A stretch of DNA of 63,597 nucleotides, taken from contig DJGZ01000064.1 in assembly GCA_002433025.1 (NCBI GenBank), positions 71,204 to 134,800 of the forward strand. The letters run 5' to 3'. Positions within the stretch are counted from its first letter, which is position 1. The number at the start of each line of letters is the position of its first letter. A program made the position numbers and the translations under genes. The DNA is from Bacteroidales bacterium UBA5833. Its GTDB lineage: Bacteria > Bacteroidota > Bacteroidia > Bacteroidales > Lentimicrobiaceae. Shown one piece after another: positions 8,186-17,619 of this stretch. Below the pieces are notes generated by a model. That model was not told where the DNA came from and ran no database searches. It was given only the letters and a program-made list of their open reading frames with translations.

Positions 8186-10981
8186 ATGGATAAATTTTCC
8201 TATCTGTCGAATGCGGAAGGCGATTTTGTAGAACAGCAATACCATCACTATCTGAATGATCCGGCCTCGGTGGACCAGGGTTGGCAGCGGTTTTTCGAAG
8301 GGTTTGAGTTTGCAAGGAAAAATTACCAGTCAGGTTCGGATCAGTTTACCATCCCCGGCGAGTTTAAAGTAATCAATCTGATTAACGGTTACCGGCAGCG
8401 CGGTCACCTGTTCACCCTTACCAATCCAGTCCGAACGCGCCGGAAATACAGTCCTGCCCTGGACCCTGAGAATTTCGGCCTTTCAGGAGAGGATAAGAAC
8501 AAAACATTTCAGGCCGGGAATGAAATAGGAATCGGCCCTGCGCCGCTTTCAAAGATCATCGCACACCTCGAACAAACTTATTGTCAGTCGGTAGGGGTGG
8601 AGTTTGCCTATATCCGCAATGAAGAGGTTTACCGGTGGCTGTTGCAGAGAATGGAGTCGCAGCGGAATGAGCCACGCTTTGGCAAAGCAGTGAAATTGAC
8701 TATATTGCGCAAGCTTAGCGAGGCTGTATTTTTTGAAAAGTTCCTGCACAAACGTTTTCCCGGGCAGAAGCGTTTCTCCCTCGAAGGGGGCGAATCGCTG
8801 ATACCCGCGCTGGATGCCATCATCGAAAAGGGGGCCGGACTGGGGGCCAATGAATTTCTGATCGGTATGCCCCACCGCGGCAGGCTGAATGTGCTGGCCA
8901 ATATCATGGGCAAGCCTTACAAAGATATTTTTAACGAATTTTCGAATAAGGAATTTGATGATGAGTTTGTACTCGGAGATGTCAAATATCATCTGGGGGC
9001 AACGCTTCAGCGGCCTACCCACGCCGGAAAAACCGTAGATCTGACACTGGCACCCAACCCTTCACACCTCGAAACCGTCGGCCCGGTGGTTTCAGGCATT
9101 GCCAGGGCCAGAATCGATCAGATCTATAAAGGTGATACGGATAAGGTTGTGCCCATTATCATCCATGGGGATGCATCCATTGCAGGACAGGGGGTGGTGT
9201 ATGAGATGATTCAGATGTCGGAACTTCCCGGATACCGCACCGGTGGGACGGTTCACCTGGTAGTGAACAATCAGGTGGGTTTTACCACCAACTACCTTGA
9301 AGGACGGAGTAGTGTTTATTGTACTGATGTAGCAAAGATAGTACAGTCGCCGATTTTCCATGTGAACGCCGATGATGCCGAAGCCGTGGTGTACGCCATT
9401 GAACTGGCCATGGAGTTTCGTGAAAAATTTGACAAGGATGTGTTTATCGATCTGCTCGGGTACCGCCGTTACGGCCATAATGAGGGGGATGAGCCCCGTT
9501 TTACACAGCCGGTGCTGTATAAAGCCATCGAGAAACATCCCGACGTACGGCAGCTTTACGTTGAAAAACTGATTGCCGAAGGACTGATTACGGCCGATGA
9601 TGCGTTGACCATTGAAAAAGAAGTCAACGATATTTTTGAAGCCCATCTTGCCGAGTCAAACAAAGCCGATAAGTCAAAAGTTACCCCTTTCCTCGGGCCT
9701 ACCTGGGGCAATATCAGGGTGGCTGTCAACGAAGATTTTTACCGGTCGCCCGTTACCGGGGTCGACATGGAAGTGCTTCAGAAGCTTGGAGAGAGAATCA
9801 CCTCCCTGCCAGAAGGCAAGGCTTTCAACCGAAAGCTGGTAAAGCTGATGAACGATCGCAAAGCCATGCTGGCTCCAGGTGGAAAACTCGACTGGGCGAT
9901 GGGTGAACTACTGGCCTATGCATCACTGCTGAACGAAGGAGTCCCGGTGCGCTTAAGCGGTCAGGATTCGCAGCGAGGAACATTCTCGCACCGCCATGCC
10001 GTGCTGACGATTGAAGACAGCGAAGAACGCTATACCCCGCTCAGCCACATCGATCCGGCACAGGCCTCTTTTGAAGTTTACAACTCACCCCTGTCGGAAT
10101 ACGGGGTGCTGGGTTTTGAGTATGGTTATTCGCTCTCTTCCCCTTATACCCTCACCATCTGGGAAGCCCAGTTCGGCGACTTTTTCAACGGTGCGCAGAT
10201 CATCATCGACCAGTATATGAGCAGTGCCGAAGACAAATGGCGGGTAATGAGCGACCTGGTACTTTTCCTTCCGCATGGGTACGAAGGACAGGGGCCCGAG
10301 CATTCAAGCGGAAGAATTGAGCGTTTTCTTTCCCTATGTGCTGAGAATAATATGCAGGTGGTCAACTGTACCACTCCATCCAACTTTTTTCATTTGCTGA
10401 GACGGCAGATCAAGCGGCCATTCCGGAAACCCCTGGTGGTGTTTACCCCGAAAAGCCTGCTGCGGCACCCGGCCTGTGTCTCAGATCCCGAGGAGTTGAG
10501 CAGGGGAGGCTTCCGCGAAGTGATTGATGATGAAACTGCAGATCCCGCAAAGGTGAAAAGGGTGATTTTTACCAGCGGTAAGTTGTATTACGACCTGATT
10601 GAGGAGCGCGCAAAACGTGGTACCCATGAAGCGATCATCCGCATTGAGCAGTTATATCCCTTTCCCAATGAACAGGTAAAAGCGGTGCTGGCCCGGTATC
10701 CCAATGCTGAGAGGCATGTGTGGGCGCAGGAAGAGCCTGCAAATATGGGGGCCTGGTCGTTTATTCTGCGAAATTTCAAGGAAACCGATATCTTACTGGT
10801 AGCGCGCCCCGAAAGCGGAAGTCCTGCAACTGGTTCGCCCAGGCTGCATGCCCTCAGGCAGCGCAAAATAGTTGAGAAATCATTCGGGGAGTGCACCTGC
10901 CCCAACGCAAACCTGATCTGTAAGATGGTTTGCGCTCCGCATGAATGGTCATTTGTTTCAGAAACAGCAAAAACGGAATAA
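8186..10981 (+). CDS. sucA: 2-oxoglutarate dehydrogenase E1 component
   Basis: 931 residues from the ATG at 8186. TPP-dependent decarboxylase of the NAD-linked 2-oxoglutarate dehydrogenase complex. The N-terminus MDKFSYLSNAEGDFVEQ and the following LNDPASVDQGWQRFFEGF form the E2-docking segment typical of Bacteroidota E1o. Other landmarks: GMPHRGRLNVLA (about 226-237), GDASIAGQGVVYEM (about 328-341), the TPP region near NNQVGFTT, and the E1 C-terminal transketolase fold with GQDSQRGTFSHRHAV. Full length. Followed after 11 bases by sucB; no E3 (lpd) gene lies in the window. Its presence next to korAB means two alternative routes between 2-oxoglutarate and succinyl-CoA. Confidence 0.96.
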   Translation: MDKFSYLSNAEGDFVEQQYHHYLNDPASVDQGWQRFFEGFEFARKNYQSGSDQFTIPGEFKVINLINGYRQRGHLFTLTNPVRTRRKYSPALDPENFGLSGEDKNKTFQAGNEIGIGPAPLSKIIAHLEQTYCQSVGVEFAYIRNEEVYRWLLQRMESQRNEPRFGKAVKLTILRKLSEAVFFEKFLHKRFPGQKRFSLEGGESLIPALDAIIEKGAGLGANEFLIGMPHRGRLNVLANIMGKPYKDIFNEFSNKEFDDEFVLGDVKYHLGATLQRPTHAGKTVDLTLAPNPSHLETVGPVVSGIARARIDQIYKGDTDKVVPIIIHGDASIAGQGVVYEMIQMSELPGYRTGGTVHLVVNNQVGFTTNYLEGRSSVYCTDVAKIVQSPIFHVNADDAEAVVYAIELAMEFREKFDKDVFIDLLGYRRYGHNEGDEPRFTQPVLYKAIEKHPDVRQLYVEKLIAEGLITADDALTIEKEVNDIFEAHLAESNKADKSKVTPFLGPTWGNIRVAVNEDFYRSPVTGVDMEVLQKLGERITSLPEGKAFNRKLVKLMNDRKAMLAPGGKLDWAMGELLAYASLLNEGVPVRLSGQDSQRGTFSHRHAVLTIEDSEERYTPLSHIDPAQASFEVYNSPLSEYGVLGFEYGYSLSSPYTLTIWEAQFGDFFNGAQIIIDQYMSSAEDKWRVMSDLVLFLPHGYEGQGPEHSSGRIERFLSLCAENNMQVVNCTTPSNFFHLLRRQIKRPFRKPLVVFTPKSLLRHPACVSDPEELSRGGFREVIDDETADPAKVKRVIFTSGKLYYDLIEERAKRGTHEAIIRIEQLYPFPNEQVKAVLARYPNAERHVWAQEEPANMGAWSFILRNFKETDILLVARPESGSPATGSPRLHALRQRKIVEKSFGECTCPNANLICKMVCAPHEWSFVSETAKTE

Positions 10982-10992
10982 AAGATACTGAA

Positions 10993-12273
10993 ATGATTAT
11001 TGAAGTGAAAGTGCCCAGCCCGGGTGAATCTATCTCTGAAGTTCAACTGGCATCGTGGCTGGTGAGTGATGGCGATTTTGTGGAAAGAGACGCCGAAATA
11101 GCCGAAATTGATTCGGATAAGGCTACCCTGACCATTAATGCCTCAGCAGAGGGCATCATTAAAATTCTGGTGCAGGCAGGTGAAACCATTAAAGTAGGAG
11201 CGGTAATTGCTCAGATTGACACTGCCGTTGCAAGACCCGCTGGAGCTCCGGTACCTTCACCCAAACCGGAACCGGCTACCCCTGTTAAACCTGAGCAGCA
11301 TGACGTTAGTGCTGCAAAGCCGGAAACAAAAGCAGAAGACGTCACCGAAACGGGAGATTATAACCTGCATATTTCTCCGCTGGCCCGCAAGGTAATGAAG
11401 GAAAAGAATGTTTCGGGGAAAGATATTCTGGATTACATCAACCGCATCAGGATTGAGAAAGCCGATATTGAGGAGGTGGCTGCTGCCGGATCGCGGACGC
11501 TGCCTCCGGCCGGTAATATGCCTTCCGCTGATTGGGGTGGCACGCGCAACACCGAGCGGAAGAAAATGAGCACTCTCAGGCAAAAGCTTGCCCAGCGGCT
11601 CGTTTCCGTGAAAAATGAAACCGCCATGCTTACCACTTTTAACGAGGTGAACATGAGCCGGATCATGGAACTCAGAAAAAAATACAATGACAGTTTCAAG
11701 GAAAAACATGGCGTTTCTCTTGGATTTATGTCGTTGTTTACCAAGGCAGTAACCATCGCATTAAAGCATTATCCCCAGGTGAATGCCATGATTGACGGGG
11801 ATGAAATGATTTTTCATGATTATGCTGATATCGGTATCGCCGTAAGTGCCCCCAAAGGTCTGGTGGTACCGGTGGTTAGGAACGCTGAAAGCCTGAGCCT
11901 GGCGGAGATTGAGAAGAAAATCAAGGAACTTGCCGTTAAAGCCCGCGACAACAAAATCACCCTGGATGAGATGAGCGGCGGCACATTTACCATCACCAAC
12001 GGCGGCGTTTTCGGCTCCATGATGTCGACCCCGATACTCAATCCCCCGCAGAGCGCCATCCTCGGGATGCATAATATCGTTGAGCGCCCGATAGCTGTGG
12101 ACGGAAAGGTGGTAATTGCCCCCATGATGTATGTGGCCCTTTCGTACGACCACCGGGTGATCGACGGGCGCGAATCGGTCGGTTTTCTGGTAAAGGCAAA
12201 GGAAATGCTTGAAAATCCTGAAAGGATGCTTTTCGATGGTGCTGAACCCGCCCTGGCCCTGCTGCAGATATAA
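10993..12273 (+). CDS. sucB: Dihydrolipoamide succinyltransferase, E2 of 2-oxoglutarate dehydrogenase
   Basis: 426 residues from the ATG at 10993 (upstream in-frame codons overlap sucA and are not used). One lipoyl domain (1-80) with the lipoylated lysine K43 in EIDSDKATL, a Pro/Ala/Lys-rich linker, a peripheral E1/E3-binding domain (about 118-155, ISPLARKVMKEKNVSGKDI) and the acyltransferase core (about 200-426) with the catalytic DHRVIDGRE (His 387, Asp 391). Forms the 24-mer core of the complex, transferring succinyl to CoA. Forms an operon with sucA. Confidence 0.96.
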   Translation: MIIEVKVPSPGESISEVQLASWLVSDGDFVERDAEIAEIDSDKATLTINASAEGIIKILVQAGETIKVGAVIAQIDTAVARPAGAPVPSPKPEPATPVKPEQHDVSAAKPETKAEDVTETGDYNLHISPLARKVMKEKNVSGKDILDYINRIRIEKADIEEVAAAGSRTLPPAGNMPSADWGGTRNTERKKMSTLRQKLAQRLVSVKNETAMLTTFNEVNMSRIMELRKKYNDSFKEKHGVSLGFMSLFTKAVTIALKHYPQVNAMIDGDEMIFHDYADIGIAVSAPKGLVVPVVRNAESLSLAEIEKKIKELAVKARDNKITLDEMSGGTFTITNGGVFGSMMSTPILNPPQSAILGMHNIVERPIAVDGKVVIAPMMYVALSYDHRVIDGRESVGFLVKAKEMLENPERMLFDGAEPALALLQI

Positions 12274-12397
12274 TTTTCCCTGCCCGTGATTATGGTCTGA
12301 ATAATTTCCTCTTTTCCGGGAAGCATGAAATGCCGGATTGCCCGGTTATATGTGATGAATTTAAGGAGATAATCAGAACTCAGACCGGTTTATATAG

Positions 12398-12405
12398 TAA
12401 TTTTG
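12398..12405 (+). promoter_or_regulatory. -7 promoter element of nadB
   Basis: TAATTTTG matches TAnnTTTG, 21 bases before the nadB ATG. The -33 position is unclear. Confidence 0.4.
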
Positions 12406-12425
12406 ATGCCTGAAAATTTGGCATC

Positions 12426-13997
12426 ATGCGAAAAAAAGTGGATTTTCTGGTGATCGGAACCGGCATAGCCGGATTGAGTTACGCCCTCAAGGTGGCTCAG
12501 TTTGGCAAAGTCTGTATTGTTACTAAAAGCGAGGCAGTTGAAAGTGCGACCCGTTATGCTCAGGGCGGTATTGCGGCGGTTATGTACACGCCGGATACAT
12601 ACGAAAAGCACATCCGTGATACCATGATTGCCGGGGACGATCTTAGCGATCCGGAAATTGTGCGGATCACCATTACCGAATCCACCGAAAGGGTAAGAGA
12701 ACTGATTGACTGGGGGGTTGCTTTTGATAAAAATCCTGCCGGTCAGTACGATCTGGCCAAAGAGGGCGGACATTCGGAATTCAGGGTGCTGCACCATAAG
12801 GACCAGACCGGGGCGGAGATAGAAAATATCCTCTTGCAGCGGGTAAGGGAAAACAGGAACATCGAAATCCTGGAAAATCATTTTGCCATCGACCTGCTTA
12901 CCCAGCACCACCTTGGCGAAGCGGTGGAGAAAAATGCAAAGGAAATTGACTGTTACGGTGCCTACGCGCTGAATAAGGCCAACCATCAGATTATTACCAT
13001 TCTGGCAAAAACGACCATGCTTGCCACCGGCGGAGCCGGAAACGTGTATGCAACCACTACCAACCCGCCGGTCGCAACAGGAGATGGTATTGCCATGGTG
13101 CGCCGGGCTAAAGGAGAGGTGGATAAAATGGAGTTCATTCAGTTTCATCCCACATCGCTCTATAATCCTGCCGAAAAACCTTCCTTTCTGATCACGGAAG
13201 CATTGCGGGGATCCGGCGCGGTATTGAAAACCCGGCAGGGAAAGGAGTTTATGCAGAAATACGATGCGCGCCTGTCGCTGGCCCCCCGCGATATTGTGGC
13301 CAGAGCAATCGACAATGAACTGAAAATCAGCGGAGATGATTATGTATGCCTGGATGCCCGCCACCTGGACATGCAACAGATACTGGGGCATTTCCCGGCG
13401 ATTTATGCCAAATGCCTGAGTATCGGTATCGATATGACCAGGGATATGATCCCGGTGGTGCCGGCGGCCCACTATACCTGCGGAGGTATAAAGGTGGATG
13501 AGTTTGGAAGAAGCAATATCCATCACCTCTATGCCTCAGGTGAATGCGCTTCTACGGGTTTGCACGGAGCCAACCGCCTGGCGTCCAACTCTCTGCTTGA
13601 ATCTCTGGTGTTTTCGCACCGGGCCGCACATCATGCCGTCCGGCTCGCAAAAACAAGTAAATTTTTGAATGAGATCCCCGATTGGGATGCCAAAGGAACT
13701 GTTTTTAATGAGGAAATGATCCTGATTACCCAATCGCTGAAGGAGTTGCAGGGAATCATGACCAATTACGTGGGCATTGTCCGCTCTAACCTCAGGCTGA
13801 AACGGGCGCTCGACCGTTTACAGATACTTCAGGAAGAAACGGAAGATCTGTACGAAAAATCCGTACTTACCGAAAAGATCTGCGAACTGCGGAATATGAT
13901 AACGGTAGCGGGGCTGATCATTCAAATGGCCATTGACCGCAAGGAGAGCCGCGGGTTGCACCACTCCATCGATTACCCGAGGCAATACGGTTCATAA
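12426..13997 (+). CDS. nadB: L-aspartate oxidase
   Basis: 523 residues. FAD enzyme that oxidises L-aspartate to iminoaspartate, the first step of de novo NAD synthesis; can use fumarate as acceptor under anaerobiosis. N-terminal dinucleotide motif VIGTGIAGLSYAL (about 9-21), the flavin/substrate segments RYAQGGIAAV, HPTSLYNP and EALRGSGAVL, and the family signature HGANRLASNSLLESLVF. Length fits the family. It stands alone; nadA and nadC are not in the window. A long opposite-strand open frame across it is only a shadow. Confidence 0.95.
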   Translation: MRKKVDFLVIGTGIAGLSYALKVAQFGKVCIVTKSEAVESATRYAQGGIAAVMYTPDTYEKHIRDTMIAGDDLSDPEIVRITITESTERVRELIDWGVAFDKNPAGQYDLAKEGGHSEFRVLHHKDQTGAEIENILLQRVRENRNIEILENHFAIDLLTQHHLGEAVEKNAKEIDCYGAYALNKANHQIITILAKTTMLATGGAGNVYATTTNPPVATGDGIAMVRRAKGEVDKMEFIQFHPTSLYNPAEKPSFLITEALRGSGAVLKTRQGKEFMQKYDARLSLAPRDIVARAIDNELKISGDDYVCLDARHLDMQQILGHFPAIYAKCLSIGIDMTRDMIPVVPAAHYTCGGIKVDEFGRSNIHHLYASGECASTGLHGANRLASNSLLESLVFSHRAAHHAVRLAKTSKFLNEIPDWDAKGTVFNEEMILITQSLKELQGIMTNYVGIVRSNLRLKRALDRLQILQEETEDLYEKSVLTEKICELRNMITVAGLIIQMAIDRKESRGLHHSIDYPRQYGS

Positions 13998-14126
13998 ACA
14001 AAATTGCGGGCCTGGGGTTAATTGAGTTGAACGATCCGGCAGGGCGGACTCCGGAACTGTCGTTTACCTGTAAATTCCGGAAAATCAATTATCAGGAGAT
14101 TATTGAACATTAAAAAGATTACTGAA

Positions 14127-14660
14127 ATGGCTTTAATAAGAGCGGTGAAAGGAATTCACCCCAAAATCGGAAAAAACTGCTTTTTTGCTGAAAACGCAAC
14201 CGTGGTCGGTGAAGTGGAGATGGGCGACAACTGCAGTGTTTGGTTCAACGCGGTAGTACGAGGGGATGTGCATTATATCAAAATCGGAAATAATGTCAAT
14301 ATACAGGATGGTGCGGTGATCCATTGCACCTACCAGAAGTCGCCGGTGAATATCGGCAACAATGTTTCCATCGCCCACAATGCCATTGTACATGGCTGTA
14401 CCATTAACGATAATGTTTTAATTGGCATGGGCGCCATTGTTATGGATGATGTGGTGGTGGAAAGCAATTCCATTATTGCTGCCGGTGCGGTGGTATCCCA
14501 GGGTACCGTGGTGGAATCGGGCAGCGTGTATGCAGGCATTCCCGCTAAAAAAATCAAATCCATCGACACCAAACTCCTCGAAGGTCAGGTGAACCGGATA
14601 TCCAAAAGCTATACCATGTATGCCAGCTGGCACGATCCCTCCATTGAGCCTGTGGTGTAA
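14127..14660 (+). CDS. Gamma-carbonic-anhydrase-like left-handed beta-helix protein
   Basis: 177 residues from the ATG at 14127; an in-frame TTG at 14103 is less likely. Hexapeptide repeats of the type [I/V]G-x4 run through the chain. The three metal-ligand histidines are present: H66 (VIHCT), H84 and H89 (IAHNAIVHGC). R45 and D47 (RGD), and Q60-D61 after it, match the active-site positions of the YrdA/PaaY branch. Family members bind Zn, some act as carbonic anhydrases, many have no proven activity. A weak hairpin terminator follows about 150 bases downstream. Confidence 0.88.
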   Translation: MALIRAVKGIHPKIGKNCFFAENATVVGEVEMGDNCSVWFNAVVRGDVHYIKIGNNVNIQDGAVIHCTYQKSPVNIGNNVSIAHNAIVHGCTINDNVLIGMGAIVMDDVVVESNSIIAAGAVVSQGTVVESGSVYAGIPAKKIKSIDTKLLEGQVNRISKSYTMYASWHDPSIEPVV

Positions 14661-14810
14661 GATATCCTTTTCCTGAAATCGCGGAACCGCCCTGGCCTGC
14701 TTTTGAGGCCATGAATAATGATACCGGCATGTTTTCCCGGGACCAATGACTCCCGGTTCTGTAAGGGTACTTCACGCTGAGACGGTCGCTTTCTGCCAAT
14801 ATGTCAATAA

Positions 14811-14831
14811 CTGCCTGTGGCAGACTTTTTG
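14811..14831 (+). terminator. Weak hairpin terminator before the YugP-like gene
   Basis: CTGCC-TGT-GGCAG (14811-14823) followed by ACTTTTTG. Short stem and triloop, so only moderate support. Confidence 0.4.
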
Positions 14832-14869
14832 TGTAAATCAAGCTGTTAAACAAATTAAAGAATAGAAAA

Positions 14870-15547
14870 ATGGGTTACCTGTTAATATTTGGTGTCTTTA
14901 TGCTGATCAGTTGGGCCGTGGGCGCCAGACTAAAGTCAAAATTTGCCGAGTACAGCAAAATCCCCGTGAATTACGGGCTTAGCGGCCGTGAGATCGCCGA
15001 GAAAATGTTACGCGAAAGCGGAGTGGACGACGTGAGGGTGGTATCGGTGCAGGGCGAGCTTACCGATCATTACAATCCCATGACCAAAACGGTGAATCTG
15101 AGCCCCGATGTGTACCACGGCCGCAGCATTTCGGCTGCCGCCGTGGCGGCACACGAGTGCGGACATGCCGTGCAGCATGCCACTGCCTATGCCTGGCTGA
15201 TGATGCGTTCAAAACTGGTGCCGGTGGTAAGTTTTGCCTCCAAATGGGTGCAATGGGTATTACTGGGCGGAATCCTGCTGGTTAATACTTTTCCCGGACT
15301 GCTGCTGGCCGGTATCGTGTTGTTTGCACTCACCACGCTCTTCAGCTTTATCACCCTTCCGGTGGAGCTTGACGCCAGCCGCCGTGCCATTGCCTGGCTC
15401 GACGGCAGCGGGATTGCTTCAACCGCCACTCTTCCCAAGGCACAGGAGGCGCTGCGCCTTGCTGCCTATACTTATGTTGTAGCTGCACTGGCCTCGCTGG
15501 CTACCCTGCTCTACTATATTATGATCTACATGGGACGCCGGGACTAA
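14870..15547 (+). CDS. Membrane-bound zinc metallopeptidase, YugP family
   Basis: 225 residues, the normal size for PF04298. N-terminal membrane segment (about 2-18), a cytosolic or periplasmic domain with the zinc-binding AAHECGHAVQH (H95, E96, H99), and two or three further membrane helices (about 125-165 and 203-221). The conserved DHYNP (66-70) and LSPDVYHGRS precede the HExxH-type site. The family is widespread; the natural substrate is not established, and a role in membrane protein quality control is a reasonable guess. No operon partners. Confidence 0.88.
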   Translation: MGYLLIFGVFMLISWAVGARLKSKFAEYSKIPVNYGLSGREIAEKMLRESGVDDVRVVSVQGELTDHYNPMTKTVNLSPDVYHGRSISAAAVAAHECGHAVQHATAYAWLMMRSKLVPVVSFASKWVQWVLLGGILLVNTFPGLLLAGIVLFALTTLFSFITLPVELDASRRAIAWLDGSGIASTATLPKAQEALRLAAYTYVVAALASLATLLYYIMIYMGRRD

Positions 15548-15629
15548 TTTCCCGGGTTCAATTCCCTGAAAAGGAATATATTGGTATGGCCGGCATCGAA
15601 ACAGTGCAGGCATTATTTTTCTGCGCCTT

Positions 15630-16163
15630 CTATAAGGTGCAGAGTTTTTGTATGGTTTGCAGATTCCTGGTTGTGGCCGTCAATCCTGTTTTCTTTTCCC
15701 AGAAGGTATTGTTGAGCCTGGTTTTTCCATAGCCTGAGGGGCAATACAAATAAACGACGTCCTCAACAATGTGGAAGCGGTCCGGGTGAAAATCCCCGGC
15801 ATTTAACCGTTTAAGGGTGGCAGGTTCCGGCATGCCGGCAAGCAGGGTGATGTGGAGGTGTTTCTGATCAAACCCGTCAGAAGCCTGAAAAGGAAGCTGA
15901 TCAGCAATGTGCTGAAGTCGCTCTCGGGATCTGACCAGTACCGGAACAGCCAGCCCGAACCGGCTGCTGATCCTTCCACCGATGATTTCAGACAGCCTGG
16001 TTTCAGTTTCAGGTTGCGATTCAAAAACAATGTTCCCGCTCTGAATGTATGTTATGATATTGCTGAAACCGGCATCCGCAAACATGGTTGTCAGGTCAGC
16101 CATACGAATCGTGTTTTTCCCGCCGACATTGATGCCGCGGAGCAGCGCAATGTATTTATTCAC
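15630..16163 (-). CDS. DUF1697 family protein
   Basis: 177 residues. Begins with the family signature YIALLRGINVGGKNTIRMADL and has GFSNIITYIQSGNIVF next, both typical of DUF1697 (PF08002), whose members are about 180 residues and of unknown function. The fold is two ferredoxin-like halves. No signal peptide or catalytic motif. It sits 52 bases after the unknown exported gene on the same strand but probably has its own promoter. Confidence 0.9.
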   Translation of the reverse strand: MNKYIALLRGINVGGKNTIRMADLTTMFADAGFSNIITYIQSGNIVFESQPETETRLSEIIGGRISSRFGLAVPVLVRSRERLQHIADQLPFQASDGFDQKHLHITLLAGMPEPATLKRLNAGDFHPDRFHIVEDVVYLYCPSGYGKTRLNNTFWEKKTGLTATTRNLQTIQKLCTL

Positions 16164-16214
16164 AAGTTATTGAGTTTTGTGATTTTCAGATCTTAATCCG
16201 AAAAATCTGAATTC

Positions 16215-17381
16215 CTATGGGTTGAAGTAACTGTATTCTATTTTGATTATTCTTGAAATTGAACCTTTGCTGTTCAAAATTGTGATGTTGCTCAGATTAC
16301 CTTTATCATTGTAGTCAGAAATCCATCGACTTTTAAGTTTGGCATTCCCGTACTCTTCTTTGATTCTCAGGTTTTCCATGTCGGCAAGCCTTTGGTTGAT
16401 ATCAAATTTTAATATGAATTTATTTTTTGGAATGTCGGATCCGGGGCTGAATATTGTTTCAATGATATTCTCTGCAGGATAAAAATAGCTGATGACCTCT
16501 CTCCCAAGATATGTATCAAACACTCTTTCATCGATCCTTCCGGTTTCATTATAATGGTTGGACACGGATCTCTTAAGTTGCCCCTGATTGAAATATTGTG
16601 TCAGGGTTACAAGATCATCATGATAAAAATACTTCACAGAATCTGTTATTTTACCTTTCTTGTTCATTCTGAGCTTCAGTGAGGGTTTGTTTTGCTCGTT
16701 GAAAATATATACCTCTCGTGATTCAAGAATGAATGATAATCCGGATACTGAATAATCTGATATTTCATTTAAAATCCCCGACTTGTAACGAATGACTTTT
16801 CTGTAATTATCGTCAGGAACTGATTCTCTCATATCTGCAATTCTGATAGAGTCACCGTATAACTGGCTGGAATAGTGCCTTTTCTTTTTTTCATCTTTAA
16901 AAAGCACTGATACCATATCGCCGTTGAGAAATTTGATGGTTTTGGTTTTCGTTTTTTTGGGATCAGATTGAGTAAAAAGTATTGTATCTCCTGACTTGCT
17001 GAATCCAAGCTCAAATGTTAGCCTGCTGCCATCGATGAATCTGGCGCTCATTGCCGAGTCGGAAGGAATATACCGGATAAAGGGCTTGCTGATGACTTCA
17101 TAAATTATGCTTTGATACCTATCAGATGTATTAACGGTTTCGAAGTCCTGATAAAAATCATTTTCATTGAACTTTGGGTTACTGTTGTATTTAAAAGCAC
17201 CTGCAAAGAAAAATCCGGGTACAAGAACTGCCACCGGAATATTATGGTCGAAATCATTTAATGCCTGATAGACAATGGCGCTGTTAATGGTTTTCTGAAG
17301 TGCAGAATTATTTTCTATCTGCGCGTTAGATTGGATCAGGATAAGGAAGCTTAAGCCTGAGAACAGAATTTTTTTCAACAT
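16215..17381 (-). CDS. Exported protein of unknown function
   Basis: 388 residues. Residues 1-20 are a signal peptide (MLKKILFSGLSFLILIQSNAQ is cut after NAQ or close by). The rest is beta-rich and contains repeated tyrosine/aspartate-rich short strands such as KIEYSYFNP, YFYPAENIIETIF and VSNHYNETGRID that recall the YD/RHS-like or toxin-antitoxin MORN-type repeats of Bacteroidota surface proteins, but I cannot place it in a named family. No sorting domain at the C-terminus, so it is probably periplasmic or outer-membrane attached. A/T-rich compared with the neighbouring genes, which hints at weaker codon optimisation or recent arrival. Confidence 0.6.
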   Translation of the reverse strand: MLKKILFSGLSFLILIQSNAQIENNSALQKTINSAIVYQALNDFDHNIPVAVLVPGFFFAGAFKYNSNPKFNENDFYQDFETVNTSDRYQSIIYEVISKPFIRYIPSDSAMSARFIDGSRLTFELGFSKSGDTILFTQSDPKKTKTKTIKFLNGDMVSVLFKDEKKKRHYSSQLYGDSIRIADMRESVPDDNYRKVIRYKSGILNEISDYSVSGLSFILESREVYIFNEQNKPSLKLRMNKKGKITDSVKYFYHDDLVTLTQYFNQGQLKRSVSNHYNETGRIDERVFDTYLGREVISYFYPAENIIETIFSPGSDIPKNKFILKFDINQRLADMENLRIKEEYGNAKLKSRWISDYNDKGNLSNITILNSKGSISRIIKIEYSYFNP

Positions 17382-17619
17382 AATCGGCTGAATATTAAAT
17401 GATATATTTAGCTAAAATAATTTATTGCGATTAATTTAATTCCTGCTTTTTATGATAAATTACAAACATACAAAAAATATCCGCTACTCAACCCGGAGTA
17501 ATTTTTTTCCGGTTATAATTCCATTCGATAATGAACTCCGGTATAGATAAAAAGGACTGACCTGTGATAGTTGAGAACCGGGTTTAGCCGGTTAACAGTC
17601 AACAGGAGAATTTGCCGGA

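Noticed and set aside
12390..13526. Long opposite-strand open frame, about 378 codons, across nadB
   Set aside because: It lies within nadB on the other strand and has no promoter element and no recognisable domain; the nadB frame has clear motifs.
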